Source: Enoplosus armatus (taxonomy: Eukaryota > Chordata > Actinopteri > Centrarchiformes > Enoplosidae). Taken from it: DNA of 64,000 nucleotides. The stretch is from assembly GCF_043641665.1 (NCBI RefSeq), contig NC_092184.1, forward strand, positions 18,139,108 to 18,203,107. Direction: 5' to 3'. This document shows positions 26,701 to 33,715 of this stretch, in pieces (position 1 is the stretch's first letter; each line of letters opens with the position of its first letter). The notes under the pieces are model-generated. The model was not told where the DNA came from. It did no database searches and saw nothing but the letters and a program-made list of their open reading frames with translations. The translations under genes and the position numbers were made by a program.

Positions 26701-29700
26701 GATTTCCCATCACTGGCCCGAAAACCAACCTGCTGATTATAGGAGGAGATAGAGGAATGATACTGAGAAAGAAGAGGGAAATTAGAAGGAGCATGTTGCT
26801 GCTTTCTGCTTTCTAATCTTGAATGGGAGCACCAGTACTGTAAAATTTCCCCCCGGGGATCAATAAAGTATTTCTGATTCTCTGACTCTGATTCTGATTC
26901 TGAGTGACGAGAAGAGCTGGAGGGAATTCTGTCAGTCATTTTTTTGGTTTATTACAGACTTTTGTACTTCAATAACAAAAGCTATTTTTGAGTTTGGTGT
27001 GTAGGCGTAAAAGCACTGTTTGCAAGAATGTAAGGGGATATCATTGTAAACCAAATCTGCATTTCATTGTTTGCTAAAATAGAAACACAAAAACATTTTA
27101 TAGCCACTAAAAATATTGAGCTCCGTCTATCATGGTGTAAAGAGCTCCGCCTATTTGTCTTCCTTTTAATAATGCTAAAAGTCATTAGATGATGTAAACA
27201 AATGATTTGAGGTTCAGATTATTTTACTTCACCCTGAGTTGTGTTTCACTGTGCCTCCCTCAGAACGTCCTCTGCACTATCAGGAGCGAGTCTTACCCAT
27301 CCTTCACTCCTTTGGCACAGACTCCCACCTGCTTATCAAGAAACACGTCGCTATGGACACGATGATCGTCTACCTGGGTAAACACACAAACCCCGCAAAT
27401 CCCAACAAAATGATTCTCCCTAAGTCGCTGCATTGTTAGTCCTCCACGTCACCTCTTTCTTAATAATCTCATCATTCTGCCCTCCAGCCAGTAAAGTGGA
27501 TGCATCCAAACATGGGATGATGAAATTCCGAGAAGAGCGAAGCATCTTGGGATTGGGACTGTCCACTGGAAGTTTCCACGACCGATATTTTATCCTCAAT
27601 TCCAGCTCTCTCAGAATGTACAAGGAAGTCAGAGTAAGACTAATTTTACTTTCTCGTGTTGTTTTTGTCACATTCCTTCACAGGCTCATTCACCATGTTT
27701 CTGTCTCTCTCTGCCTGTCAGAGTAACCGTCCAGAACGTGATTGGACAGTGAAAAACCTAAAGGTCTACCTGGGTGTTAAGAAGAAACTCCGTCCTCCCA
27801 CATGGTGAGCACATGCAGTGTAGCACTGATGTCACTTCCTATCAAAGCAACAGGGGGCTGAAAGCAGAGTCCTGGTGATTCACTCACTTCACTGGGCACA
27901 AAAAATATACCAATCTTTTTCCCTGGAGCATATAATGTGCTTGTCTTTATGTATGTGAATGTTAAGAATATACACTATTTGCTGAAAGCTTAAAGTTTAC
28001 CTTTGGTATTTATTTTCAGAAAAGTAATGCTATATGCTATACCACTTCTATAGCTTTAGTATACAAGAGTATACACCTCTGCACCATTTACAAATTTTAA
28101 TGTTTTTTAATGGACTTTTCATTCAACTGTCTTTTCTTTTTTTTATTTGAACCAAATCTGTCACTGCCCCTGAGCCTACTTCAGAATTAATGCATTTAAA
28201 ACTGTTCACAGGTCGGCCAATTCTGTAACCTCACTTGCACTTCAGCATAATAATTTAAAGGAATAATGAACTGCTAAACTTAAATAATTCATTTTTCAAT
28301 TTTAGACGCATTTAATTATTTGTCTTATCCGAAATAACTCATGGGGGACTAAACAGAGTGACCACTAGGGGGCAGACTGAGCCCAAGAATCGTCAGTGCT
28401 GGGCCATTAATAATTGTACTGCTGTTGAACTCATTTTATTTTTCTGTCTGTTTCCAGTTGGGGACTGACGGTGGTGTATGAGAGTAAGAAACAGGAGAAG
28501 CCAGAGAGACAGCAGTGGTGAGTAAGCTGACCAGTGCTGTATGTACGGCATGTAGACCTTTTTATATACAATACATAGCTGTCACTCACAGCTCAGGCCA
28601 GTTCTGTCGTCACTTTCAACAAGCACACATGTTTATTCCAAGCTTTTTACTTTCATACGTATCTGTGTTACACCCCAACCCAAGACAGATTTGGTGCAGT
28701 GCTCTGCTCTCTGAACTTCATAGACAGTCCGATGAACGTTGTTGAAAGCATATCAAATTACTTTATTAGTTTGGACCAGTTTGCGGCTCTCATAGAGATA
28801 CAGTCCTCAGGCATACTTTGCACATTTGTGAGCATCCCTCCATAAATTATCTGTAGCATGAGACAGATGACCTGAGATTATATATATATATATATATATG
28901 CTTATTTTAGTATGTTGGATAGAACTGAAGAATGTGGTTTTCTTGCCTTTAAGTAATTTAATTCCTGTCCTGCTCAGATTTGTATCTCTCTGCAGTATGC
29001 AGCCTTCAGTGCCAACATATTCATTCCTCCTGACACGCCTGCTGTTGATGCTTTCTGATTTCTCCCTTAGTGGCAGGATGATCACATTTTTGACGTGCAC
29101 GTAAACATGACCAACGTTAGAAAAAGCTGGCGGTTTCTCTCTGTAGGCAGAGAAAACAGGTCATATCCCTGCGTGAGAGTTTGGAGAAGGAGGCATATGA
29201 AAGGTCGGCTCCACCCAGGAGGGAAACACACATGAGTACACCTGTAACCATACCTCTATTCTAATCTGGGTCGGTTTACATATACATCCCTCTGTCTGTG
29301 TGCGTGCATCAGTTGAATATGTGTGTACATCCATGTGCGCGCTCTGTGTGTGTCCGTGTGTTCGTGTTATACTGGGCTCCACATTGTCAACAGCAGTAGA
29401 CATCAGCACTGTTGTAATGGGAGTGCTGTTCTCGTCACGCTGTAGGCCGTATCATCTCTCGGTTACGCTCCACCGCCATGTCGCTCACAGCGAAAAACAC
29501 ACCTGAGAGGAACAAACAGAGAGAGGGAGGGCATGTGGAAGAAAGATAAAGACAGCAGGGGGAGAAAGTGCAAAGAATGGAGGCAAAGTGTCACGCTGAA
29601 GGAGAGATACTGTACACTAAGTTAGAAATTTTGCATTTATTGCAGGTAAAAGAAAACTTAGTGAGGAGAGTGTGGTTAGAGAAAAGCAAGAAAGTGAAAA

Positions 29701-30711
29701 AACGGGAAAATTAATGCATGAGGAGGCGCCGATGTGGCTGACTGAACCCCTCTCTCCCAATCTTACTTACCCACCTGCACTTAATGTCGCTTAGTTTTAT
29801 CCTGTTACTGCTTTTATCCCCTCAAAACTCTTAAACGCTTATTCATTTTCCCCTTTTTGTAGCACTTCTTTATCAGCATATTCTTGCGCTCACTGTACTT
29901 AAGCTCACTGATACATTTTCATGAGTATTATGTAAATTTTATTCTGCGTCTTTATGGAAACCCATGATGATAAATGAGCAGCATTTATTCTTCTGCAGTC
30001 CATAATGTTCTAGATTAGTGGCCCAGTTAATTGCATAGAAAATGAATGTATTGTAGAACATAACTGAGTACTGTACTGTATGTATGCATGCTAGAATAGA
30101 GTGACTGTCCTAACAAGCACTAATGAGCTCTTCTGGCCCTAATGATGCAAACTAGGGAAAGGGAGGAGCTCTGCGCGCGCGTGTGTGGTGTGTTAGCATG
30201 TGTGCAAAATCTCTTGACTGTAGCTAAATTTATGTCTGTGGTGTACGCTATACTGTGTACTCGTCTCAAGTCTGTATCAGTGTCTTGTTGTGTCTCAGTG
30301 GAGAGCACTTGAATAATTGTTGTAGTCTAAATCTGTGCTCATAACAGTAATAATTGTATAAATCAGCCTAGTTATTCAGCACCACAGCATGGCTGATGAC
30401 TCAGAGGGCTATGCGATGGCAACCTGAGTGGCATAAAATATGCACACACATTACAGAGACACGGACACAGGCACGCACGCACACTCACCGCTGAAGGTCC
30501 TAATCAGTGTTTCTCTTTGTCGGGAGTTTAAATTAGGAATCACGCTCAGTGTTTACGCTCGTGGCGCTACCACTGGGCGCCATAAGAGAGGATATGTCAA
30601 TTTCAGTTCATATCTTTGACTACCACTCTCTCTTTCTTCTGGTTATTTTTTTCCAAATTTCCCTCGGCCTCCAAATGCCTCTCTGCCTCGCTGACTTCTT
30701 CTCTCCCAAGA

Positions 30712-30747
<36 letters not shown>

Positions 30748-30884
30748 CATACACACACCACCTCCTAATTTTTATCACACTGTCTCCCTCATTGTATCAC
30801 CCTCTATTTATTTACAGGTATCTCTGCTGTGACACCCAGTCAGAAATGAGGGAGTGGTATGCTACTTTTCTCAGTATCCAGGTA

Positions 30885-30960
<76 letters not shown>

Positions 30961-32738
30961 GACACAGACACACACAAAAATAATAAGTTGGCGGGCTTAA
31001 AAACACATAATTTATGGCCATGCTGTAGCACTGCTATTTGGTTTGTGGAAGTATTCTATAGCATTAGTGGTAACACAGCACTATTGGATGCAGTGTACGT
31101 CCTCAACAGGACAATTTAAATGGCCTGGCACAGTAACATGCTCTAAAATCTTTTCCTAAACCTGCTGACAGTATTATGTAAAATCTCTCCTTGCCCCCTC
31201 TCTCCCTCTGTCCGTGTCCACTCTTTATTAAAGTACGATGGCGACGTGTGGCCTCAGGACGGACTCCAGCAGACGCGGGTGAGCCGCGTGTTGCCGGACA
31301 CGCGTCATGGTAATGTGTCACTGATACCTCTGCGTGGCAGTGAGAATGAGATGCGGAACAGCGTAGCAGCTTTCAGCCAAGACCCGCTTGCTGTGAGTCA
31401 ACCTACCAATCACCGGGACTAATCTAGAACAAACCAGGAAGCTCAATCTAAAGCTGCTGGCTAATCAGAGACATTCATGCTGCACAGGTGGTCCAGATCC
31501 TCAACTTTAAACCTCACCGAAGGGGAGGACAAATTTGCACTGAACGTGTACTAGTTGTGTAATATGTACTCTACTCAGTTTAAATATTTGAGATATATGA
31601 CTGCGCATGAAAAGTATCAGTCTTGTAAGAACATGCACAACATGCACGTTCAGTGGTCTTTCTTTATATGTCTTTTCTTTTTATTAGTTATCTCTGGAGG
31701 ACAGGAGTTGGGGGTTGCACCTGTGTAGAATCAATCATCTCTGTTCCATGATTCATCTTTGATTTAATCATCATGACAGGATCTGGTTCTTAAACTGTGG
31801 GTTTTGACCAAAAATAGACTCCAGGGCTCTTCCTTTTGAAGTGCCTGAATTCCAGGACAAGAGAATAAATTACTAATTTGTGTCTGGGTCTGAAAATGTT
31901 TAAGAATCCAGATGATGTGAACAGGAGTAGACAGCAGCATCTTCATATTGTAGAAGTTTGGACTGAGAACCAACAAAACAGAGTTATTCTGGTGAGGCTC
32001 TGCCAAAGCTTCAAAACACCAAGGAAACAGAAACAAAGACTAACACGTTTGAAGTGAACTCGTGCCTGTGGGCAAACTATGGTTAACACTGTGTTTCACA
32101 GCACTGCTGCCATACCAGCTCATAGAGTTGTGTACTTTGCAATAGCTTGACAAACATCACGTTGGTTGTTGGACTATATTTCAAGCGCACTGACTTTAAA
32201 CCAGACCCGCTCAGCAACATCAATATCACCCTCTCCATCTATTCCCTTATTTTCATAGAAGATTTGAGCGCAGCCATCCAAAGTAATTCACTCTGCACTC
32301 AGTCTTGCTGCCGTGGGACCAAATGTCCACAATCTGATGATGCAGTTGTCTTCTCCTGCTGTTTGTAGTCATCATATGCCTCTCATTAGTTTGCTGCAGA
32401 CTGCAGCAGCAGCACATAAGAATTCAACTCAGTCTTTGGCAATAACACGATGCCAGGGTTGCTGTGTTGTTGCCTTCCAGATATTTTCTATTGAACCTCG
32501 TCTTGTCAGTGTATTGACTGGATACAATGTTTTGTTGGGAGTGTGAGAGGAGGTGTGATCGCTTTGGTGATGGTGCGGCAGCAGCAGAAGCTGGATTTTT
32601 TTGCGGGATGTTTGTGTATGTGGGGGTGGAGGAGAGAGAGTCACTGCATATTGATATGTCCAATTTTCAACGTGAAGTGAAAGAGTAAATATGGCATGCT
32701 GACCATGTGTGTCAGTGTGTGCCTGTTTGTATGAAACT

Positions 32739-32770
<32 letters not shown>

Positions 32771-33096
32771 GATGATTGACTGCTCCTGTTTATGACTCTC
32801 ACAGTGAATCTAATGATGTTTGATTTGACTTTTGAATGTTAACATCACAGATTCACCTCATCTCTCTTCTCGCACTCAAACAAATCTTCACACTTCTCTT
32901 GTTGTTTAGATACACCATCACCATCTGCCTGCCTCTGAATGTCTTTCACCCTACATTTCCGTCCTGTCTTCAGTCCATCACTGTCCTCACCTCCATCTAT
33001 TTCTACACCTCCCGGTTTCTCCATCTGTCCATCTCTTTCTGTGTCATAACCCCCCGCCTGTTGTTTATCTTTCAGCTCTTTAGAGATGTTCGATAG
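1822..33096 (+). CDS. arap1: arap1: ArfGAP with RhoGAP domain, ankyrin repeat and PH domain 1 (spliced, 5'-partial)
   Basis: ARAP1 is a PI(3,4,5)P3-regulated GTPase-activating protein for Arf and Rho-family GTPases that acts at Golgi, endosome and plasma membranes, including EGFR traffic (family knowledge). Thirty-one exons were read: 1822-2068, 3641-3729, 3814-3896, 6769-6921, 7319-7388, 7966-8086, 8467-8651, 8989-9095, 10027-10226, 10581-10666, 11230-11412, 19068-19242, 19735-19869, 20127-20262, 20373-20475, 21155-21347, 21463-21508, 21760-21923, 23500-23712, 24461-24566, 24660-24807, 25504-25587, 25873-25950, 26125-26242, 27264-27377, 27488-27633, 27722-27804, 28458-28517, 30818-30881, 31234-31392, 33076-33096. 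The total is 3,870 nt with every phase consistent. Approximate domain positions in the modelled protein: proline-rich 1-110, PH1 177-268, PH2 283-370, ArfGAP 371-508, ankyrin-like 509-566, PH3 590-691, PH4 700-800, RhoGAP 800-990, RA 1015-1110, PH5 1115-1235. Paralogues ARAP2/ARAP3 are less likely because VIKIGWLDKNPPQG and SENEMRNSVAAF are close to human ARAP1. Fish may have arap1a and arap1b; I cannot tell which this is. Confidence 0.95.
2069..3640 (+). other. arap1: arap1 intron, nothing recognised
   Basis: About 1.6 kb of unique-looking AT-rich sequence. No exon, RNA gene or repeat was recognised. Confidence 0.6.
3641..3729 (+). CDS. arap1: arap1 in-window exon 2 (acidic linker)
   Basis: The acceptor is ctcctccctcag and the donor AGG|GTAAGT. 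It encodes LGSLDDNSDDYEDPDLFYP, which corresponds to the acidic DDSDYDE stretch that precedes PH1 in human ARAP1. It enters in phase 1 and leaves in phase 0. Confidence 0.8.
3814..3896 (+). CDS. arap1: arap1 in-window exon 3 (acidic linker)
   Basis: The acceptor is ctcctccaatag and the donor GA|GTGAGT. It encodes a segment ending SLCSDDELLDDD, which parallels the SLLSEGEELSGDD region of human ARAP1. An in-frame TGA follows the donor immediately, so the exon cannot extend. It leaves in phase 2. Confidence 0.75.
4566..6153 (-). mobile_element. Tc1-like DNA transposon in an arap1 intron
   Basis: A 1,588-bp element is flanked by duplicated TA (4564-4565 and 6154-6155). Its outer terminal inverted repeats are perfect for about 35 bp and start CAGTTAGGCCCAGAAAT. 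A second inverted motif (AAAAGTAATTGGACAA) lies about 170-200 bp inside each end, giving the IR/DR layout of Tc1-like elements. The transposase is antisense to arap1. The near-perfect outer repeats suggest a fairly young insertion, but the coding frame is broken. Confidence 0.95.
4770..5806 (-). pseudogene. Tc1-like transposase, one frameshift
   Basis: The cut-and-paste transposase is read in two overlapping frames. The N-terminal part (5806 down to about 5530) has the paired-type helix-turn-helix DNA-binding region (IREMAEMLGVAKSTVWYILR) followed by a basic KRPGCPQKTT linker. The C-terminal part (about 5530 down to 4770) holds the catalytic domain with LWTDETK, QMDNDPKHT and NPIEHAF. There are 34 residues between the second Asp and the Glu, a DD34E triad. 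The frame changes near 5,530, so no full-length protein can be read. All catalytic residues are otherwise present. Confidence 0.9.
6769..6921 (+). CDS. arap1: arap1 in-window exon 4 (start of PH1)
   Basis: It encodes the linker and the first PH strand, VIKIGWLDKNPPQG, almost identical to human ARAP1. The upstream exon leaves in phase 2, so the acceptor must be tccaaag|tcc (6768/6769). The more obvious tgtggcag at 6784 would shift the frame. The donor is GG|GTATAA (phase 2). Confidence 0.8.
7319..7388 (+). CDS. arap1: arap1 in-window exon 5 (PH1)
   Basis: The acceptor is gttgtgcag. It encodes YYQRRWVKLDVDYLRYFDND, the beta2-beta3 region of PH1 with the basic lipid-binding loop. The donor is AAG|GTAACA, phase 0. 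Confidence 0.93.
7966..8086 (+). CDS. arap1: arap1 in-window exon 6 (PH1)
   Basis: The acceptor is gtgttgtag. It encodes EVYSKGIISTAFITNV and ELKFEVVTNNRTFIFRAESE, which match the central strands of ARAP1 PH1. The donor is GAAG|GTCTGT, phase 1. Confidence 0.95.
8178..8387. mobile_element. MITE with TIRs (Tc1/mariner type)
   Basis: A 210-bp non-coding element lies in the intron between in-window exons 6 and 7. The ends are inverted copies of about 29 bp (CACTACACACAAAAAGTTAG on the left, CACTACTCACAAAAAGTTAG on the right read inverted). They differ at one position and are flanked by TA dinucleotides. There is no coding capacity, so it would have been mobilised in trans. Confidence 0.85.
8467..8651 (+). 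CDS. arap1: arap1 in-window exon 7 (end of PH1, start of PH2)
   Basis: The acceptor is catccattcag. The VERTDWVTVLQD helix closes PH1 and YQGYLELRGLRSKLYTVV opens PH2, as in human ARAP1. The donor is GAG|GTAAGG, phase 0. A strong CTCF-like motif lies within the coding sequence at 8504-8516. Confidence 0.95.
8989..9095 (+). CDS. arap1: arap1 in-window exon 8 (PH2)
   Basis: The acceptor is ttttcttctag. It encodes YRIGVGITSIEMNVGNVKE and RRSFDLTTPYRIF, nearly identical to ARAP1 PH2. The donor is TTCAG|GTATCG, phase 2. Confidence 0.96.
10027..10226 (+). CDS. arap1: arap1 in-window exon 9 (end of PH2, ArfGAP zinc finger)
   Basis: The acceptor is ctctccgcag. It encodes the PH2 C-terminal helix (LREQWVDAMRDAIGEAL), then FCADCGAHKPEW and LCVVVCKRCAG. 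The cysteines fit the ArfGAP zinc finger CX2CX16CX2C. The donor is GCAG|GTTTGT, phase 1. Confidence 0.96.
10581..10666 (+). CDS. arap1: arap1 in-window exon 10 (ArfGAP arginine finger)
   Basis: The acceptor is tgtgtttcag. It encodes GEHRGLGPSISKVRSLKMD, which carries the conserved catalytic arginine of ArfGAP domains (HRGLG). The donor is CAG|GTATAT, phase 0. Confidence 0.96.
10872..11122. repeat. MITE-like teleost repeat (ends CAGTT(C/T)ATTAGGTAC)
   Basis: About 250 bp lie between arap1 in-window exons 10 and 11. The left end CCAGTTCATTAGGTAC is the inverted complement of the right end GTACCTAATAAACTG. The interior (for example ggcagtagttcgaggtggtg and gatttacactcataa) matches my memory of a dispersed fish repeat. 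It is non-coding. Confidence 0.75.
11230..11412 (+). CDS. arap1: arap1 in-window exon 11 (ArfGAP C-terminal part)
   Basis: The acceptor is ctgtgatgcag. It encodes NSFWAANVPPSEALTPSS and KYRQGKYRKYHPLYGNQREL, matching human ARAP1. It has 61 whole codons and the donor is AAT|GTAAGT. Confidence 0.96.
12596..12632. repeat. (GT)n microsatellite
   Basis: About 18 uninterrupted GT units in the large arap1 intron. Confidence 0.95.
13064..13141. repeat. (TG)39 microsatellite
   Basis: A 78-bp pure TG tract in the large arap1 intron. Such tracts are Z-DNA prone and polymorphic in length. Confidence 0.97.
15295..15361. repeat. (AC)8(AT)25 compound microsatellite
   Basis: An AC tract of 16 bp passes directly into a 50-bp AT tract. 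The AT part can form cruciforms. Confidence 0.97.
15743..15790. repeat. (TG)n microsatellite
   Basis: A pure TG tract of about 48 bp. A shorter (CT)n stretch lies about 45 bp upstream. Confidence 0.95.
17663..17733. repeat. (TG)n microsatellite
   Basis: A TG tract of about 71 bp, preceded by TG units interrupted by TC. Confidence 0.95.
19068..19242 (+). CDS. arap1: arap1 in-window exon 12 (ankyrin-like region)
   Basis: The acceptor is ccttctccctag. It encodes SDVLETLSLIFCGADVNC and PLSLANAHAQPLQAELL, parallel to the ankyrin-like helices after the ArfGAP domain of human ARAP1 (GCGAGINC, PLALAEQAG). The donor is ACAG|GTATAG, phase 1. Confidence 0.93.
19735..19869 (+). CDS. arap1: arap1 in-window exon 13 (start of PH3)
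   Basis: The acceptor is gttctcctgcag. It encodes ELPRSEVGGAM and then SHNGFLFKTASMARAITE, the first strand of PH3. The donor is GAGG|GTATAC, phase 1. Confidence 0.94.
20127..20262 (+). CDS. arap1: arap1 in-window exon 14 (PH3)
   Basis: The acceptor is cctccatgtag. It encodes FSRRWCTLNDGTFSYYES and NGALKASEIVCLAV, matching ARAP1 PH3. It leaves in phase 2 at CACGG|GTATAA. Confidence 0.95.
20373..20475 (+). CDS. arap1: arap1 in-window exon 15 (end of PH3)
   Basis: The acceptor is tctaaccctcag, only 110 bp after the preceding exon. It encodes YDHTFELYSESERLYLFG and the closing helix HKEWVKSIAK. The donor is AAG|GTAACC, phase 0. Confidence 0.95.
21155..21347 (+). CDS. arap1: arap1 in-window exon 16 (PH4)
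   Basis: The acceptor is ttttatctatag. It encodes LGFERIGRLKCKDGLNLQ, GWFALVGSTLHAYL and EEIHLRKLNEL, which match PH4 of ARAP1 (DFERLGRLPYKAGLSLQ in human). The donor is CTCT|GTGAGT, phase 1. Confidence 0.95.
21463..21508 (+). CDS. arap1: arap1 in-window exon 17 (PH4, 46 nt)
   Basis: This very short exon has acceptor tatgttttgcag and donor GGCAG|GTGAGA. It encodes SIQQDNEVLVLVERGR, comparable to SIQGDSENQVLVLVERRR in human. It keeps phase 1 in and phase 2 out. Confidence 0.94.
21760..21923 (+). CDS. arap1: arap1 in-window exon 18 (end of PH4, start of RhoGAP)
   Basis: The acceptor is tctgtatttag. It encodes TLYIEGERKLDFAGWCGAIQ (PH4 helix) and then DIPVIVHSCIGYITQC, the first RhoGAP helix. 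The donor is TGCG|GTGAGA, phase 1. Confidence 0.96.
21924..23499 (+). other. arap1: arap1 intron (pyrimidine-rich, with a repeat)
   Basis: No exon was seen. It contains a CT-rich stretch around 22195-22420 and a dispersed repeat at about 23215-23400. Confidence 0.7.
23215..23400. repeat. Dispersed teleost repeat ('aaaggtcccatatt' type)
   Basis: The start aaaggtcccatattatgctc and later words such as ctctgtctgaaacaagccg and gttttaga match my memory of a common percomorph interspersed repeat. The far end is not clear, so it may be truncated. It lies about 100 bp upstream of the RhoGAP exon acceptor. Confidence 0.6.
23500..23712 (+). CDS. arap1: arap1 in-window exon 19 (RhoGAP arginine finger)
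   Basis: The acceptor is tttttttctag. It encodes LTSEGIYRKSGVNSRV, in which the Arg of GIYRKSG is the RhoGAP arginine finger. EHQVDDVSNTLKRFFRELE and GLFTSEDASTWL follow. The donor is CTG|GTAGGA, phase 1. Confidence 0.97.
24461..24566 (+). CDS. arap1: arap1 in-window exon 20 (RhoGAP)
   Basis: The acceptor is ctctttctccag. It encodes ISQYQLLFNRLPRVNKATLQ and ALINHLY, the conserved RhoGAP core helices. The donor is TTG|GTGAGA, phase 2. Confidence 0.96.
24660..24807 (+). CDS. arap1: arap1 in-window exon 21 (RhoGAP, NLAIVFGPTLF motif)
   Basis: The acceptor is gcatatgttttag. It encodes VQRFSELNQMNLHNLAIVFG followed by PTLFQTDG, the diagnostic RhoGAP motif whose Asn stabilises the GTPase switch. 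The donor GAG|GTCAGA is weaker than its neighbours. Phase 0 out. Confidence 0.96.
25504..25587 (+). CDS. arap1: arap1 in-window exon 22 (RhoGAP-RA linker)
   Basis: The acceptor is tgtttgcag and the donor CCT|GTGAGT. It has 28 codons encoding VDEQQLKKQLEEITVIIQVR, comparable to VDEEELRKQREEITAIVKMR in human. Confidence 0.93.
25873..25950 (+). CDS. arap1: arap1 in-window exon 23 (start of RA domain)
   Basis: The acceptor is gacactgcag. It encodes GGHFICTVYLEEKKDTAEQH, the opening strands of the Ras-association domain. The donor AAG|GTGCCC departs from consensus after position +3. Confidence 0.9.
26125..26242 (+). CDS. arap1: arap1 in-window exon 24 (RA domain)
   Basis: The acceptor is tcctccctcag. 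It encodes SMTAAELTCEVLDRRNIPV and KEYWSCWEVSDKEEM, matching the RA domain of ARAP1. The donor is ATGG|GTAAGA, phase 1. Confidence 0.95.
26790..26905. mobile_element. 3' tail of a truncated LINE-type retroelement
   Basis: The string gtaaaatttccccccgggga, then tcaataaagtatttctgatt, then imperfect ATTCTG hexamers (26872-26903) is the typical 3' end of fish non-LTR elements. No reverse transcriptase reading was found upstream, so only the tail remains. Confidence 0.7.
27264..27377 (+). CDS. arap1: arap1 in-window exon 25 (RA domain)
   Basis: The acceptor is tgcctccctcag. It encodes RPLHYQERVLPILHSFGTDS and LLIKKHVAMDTMIVYL, near-identical to ARAP1. The donor is CTGG|GTAAAC, phase 1. Confidence 0.95.
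27488..27633 (+). CDS. arap1: arap1 in-window exon 26 (start of PH5)
   Basis: The acceptor is ttctgccctccag. It encodes KHGMMKFREERSILGLGLS and SFHDRYFILNSSSLRMYKE, the first part of PH5. The donor is AGA|GTAAGA, phase 0. Confidence 0.96.
27722..27804 (+). CDS. arap1: arap1 in-window exon 27 (PH5)
   Basis: The acceptor is ctgcctgtcag. It encodes WTVKNLKVYLGVKKKLRPPT. Human has WPIKSLKVYLGVKKKLRPPT. The donor is ATG|GTGAGC, phase 2. Confidence 0.96.
28362..28375 (+). promoter_or_regulatory. CTCF-like motif in an arap1 intron
   Basis: CCACTAGGGGGCAG fits the CTCF core consensus CCASYAGRKGGCRS at all 14 positions. It lies 83 bp upstream of the PH5 exon at 28458. Occupancy cannot be judged from sequence. 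Confidence 0.5.
28458..28517 (+). CDS. arap1: arap1 in-window exon 28 (PH5, 60 nt)
   Basis: The acceptor is tctgtttccag. It encodes WGLTVVYESKKQEKPERQQ, comparable to WGFTVVHETEKHEKQQ in human. The donor is GTG|GTGAGT, phase 2. Confidence 0.94.
28518..30817 (+). other. arap1: arap1 intron, 2.3 kb
   Basis: No exon was recognised. It holds a short (AT)n tract at 28879-28900 and a (CA)n tract at 30714-30741. Confidence 0.7.
30818..30881 (+). CDS. arap1: arap1 in-window exon 29 (end of PH5)
   Basis: The acceptor is tttatttacag. It encodes YLCCDTQSEMREWYATFLSI, the closing PH5 helix (human YLCCDTQMELREWFATFLFV). The donor CAG|GTAAGA is followed at once by a long (CT)n tract. Confidence 0.96.
30889..30955. 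repeat. (CT)n microsatellite abutting a splice donor
   Basis: About 33 CT units start 8 bp into the intron after arap1 in-window exon 29. A short CA stretch follows the tract. Confidence 0.97.
31234..31392 (+). CDS. arap1: arap1 in-window exon 30 (C-terminal tail)
   Basis: The acceptor is ctttattaaag. It encodes YDGDVWPQDG, RVSRVLPDTRHGNVSLIPLR and SENEMRNSVAAFSQDPLA, very close to the human ARAP1 tail. The donor is GCT|GTGAGT, phase 0. Confidence 0.96.
31393..33075 (+). other. arap1: arap1 last coding intron, nothing recognised
   Basis: About 1.7 kb. Only a short (GT)n(GA)n tract near 32740-32770 and a few short ORFs without support. Confidence 0.6.
33076..33096 (+). CDS. arap1: arap1 in-window exon 31 (last six codons and stop)
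   Basis: The acceptor is gtttatctttcag. It encodes LFRDVR and then TAG, aligning with the human end LLRNV. A strong donor (ACAG|GTAAGG at 33113/33114) follows the stop by 17 bp, so the 3'UTR, or an alternative C-terminus, may be spliced onward. Confidence 0.85.
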   Translation, partial: LFRDVR

Positions 33097-33380
33097 TGGT
33101 CGCTGCAAGACAGGTAAGGCAATTTAACACACACATTGTAGATTTTCAAATGAGATTAATTTTGATTCATATGTCAGCTGTGTATTCCGTAGTCTGTGTG
33201 AGCTGCATCAGGCTCATTGGTGCCAGTGCTTGTGAATGTGAGTCGATTACACTACATAAAGTACTCTGTTACGATGTTACAATTATTTTTCTCTTTTTTA
33301 CTATCACACCTATAGCTGTTAAAACGGGATGAACCTGAGGTTATCTTACCATTATCATTAATGACTCTGTTAATAGTTTA

Positions 33381-33715
33381 TAGTGCTGAAACGAGGGAAT
33401 TAGTCGATCGACAGAAAATTCACCTTTGATTTTTGATCATTTCATCGTTCAAGTCACCTATCAAACAGAAATACTTTGCTGGTTCCAGCTTCTATAATGT
33501 GAGGACGCGCTGCTTGTCTGGGGTTCATATCTTTGGGTTTTGCTCCTCAGGTCTGACAAAACAAGCAATTTAAAGATGGCAAGTTTTGATTTGCATTTTT
33601 CACTGATTTCTGATATTTCACAGACGAAATAATGAATCGATTAATCGCAATAAATAATAGACAGATTAATTGGTAATGAAAACAATAATTAGATGAATAG
33701 TATAGAAGACCACTG
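33381..33715. repeat. Dispersed teleost repeat ('ttaatcgattaatcg' type)
   Basis: It is recognised from words such as ggttccagcttctataatgt, atatctttgggttttg, gacaaaacaagcaattt and aatgaatcgattaatcg. These recall a very common fish interspersed repeat. It is non-coding and lies in the putative 3'UTR intron of arap1. Confidence 0.7.

Noticed and set aside
26505..26816. ORF upstream of the LINE tail as reverse transcriptase remnant
   Set aside because: No reverse transcriptase or endonuclease motif is visible. Only the 3' tail can be supported.
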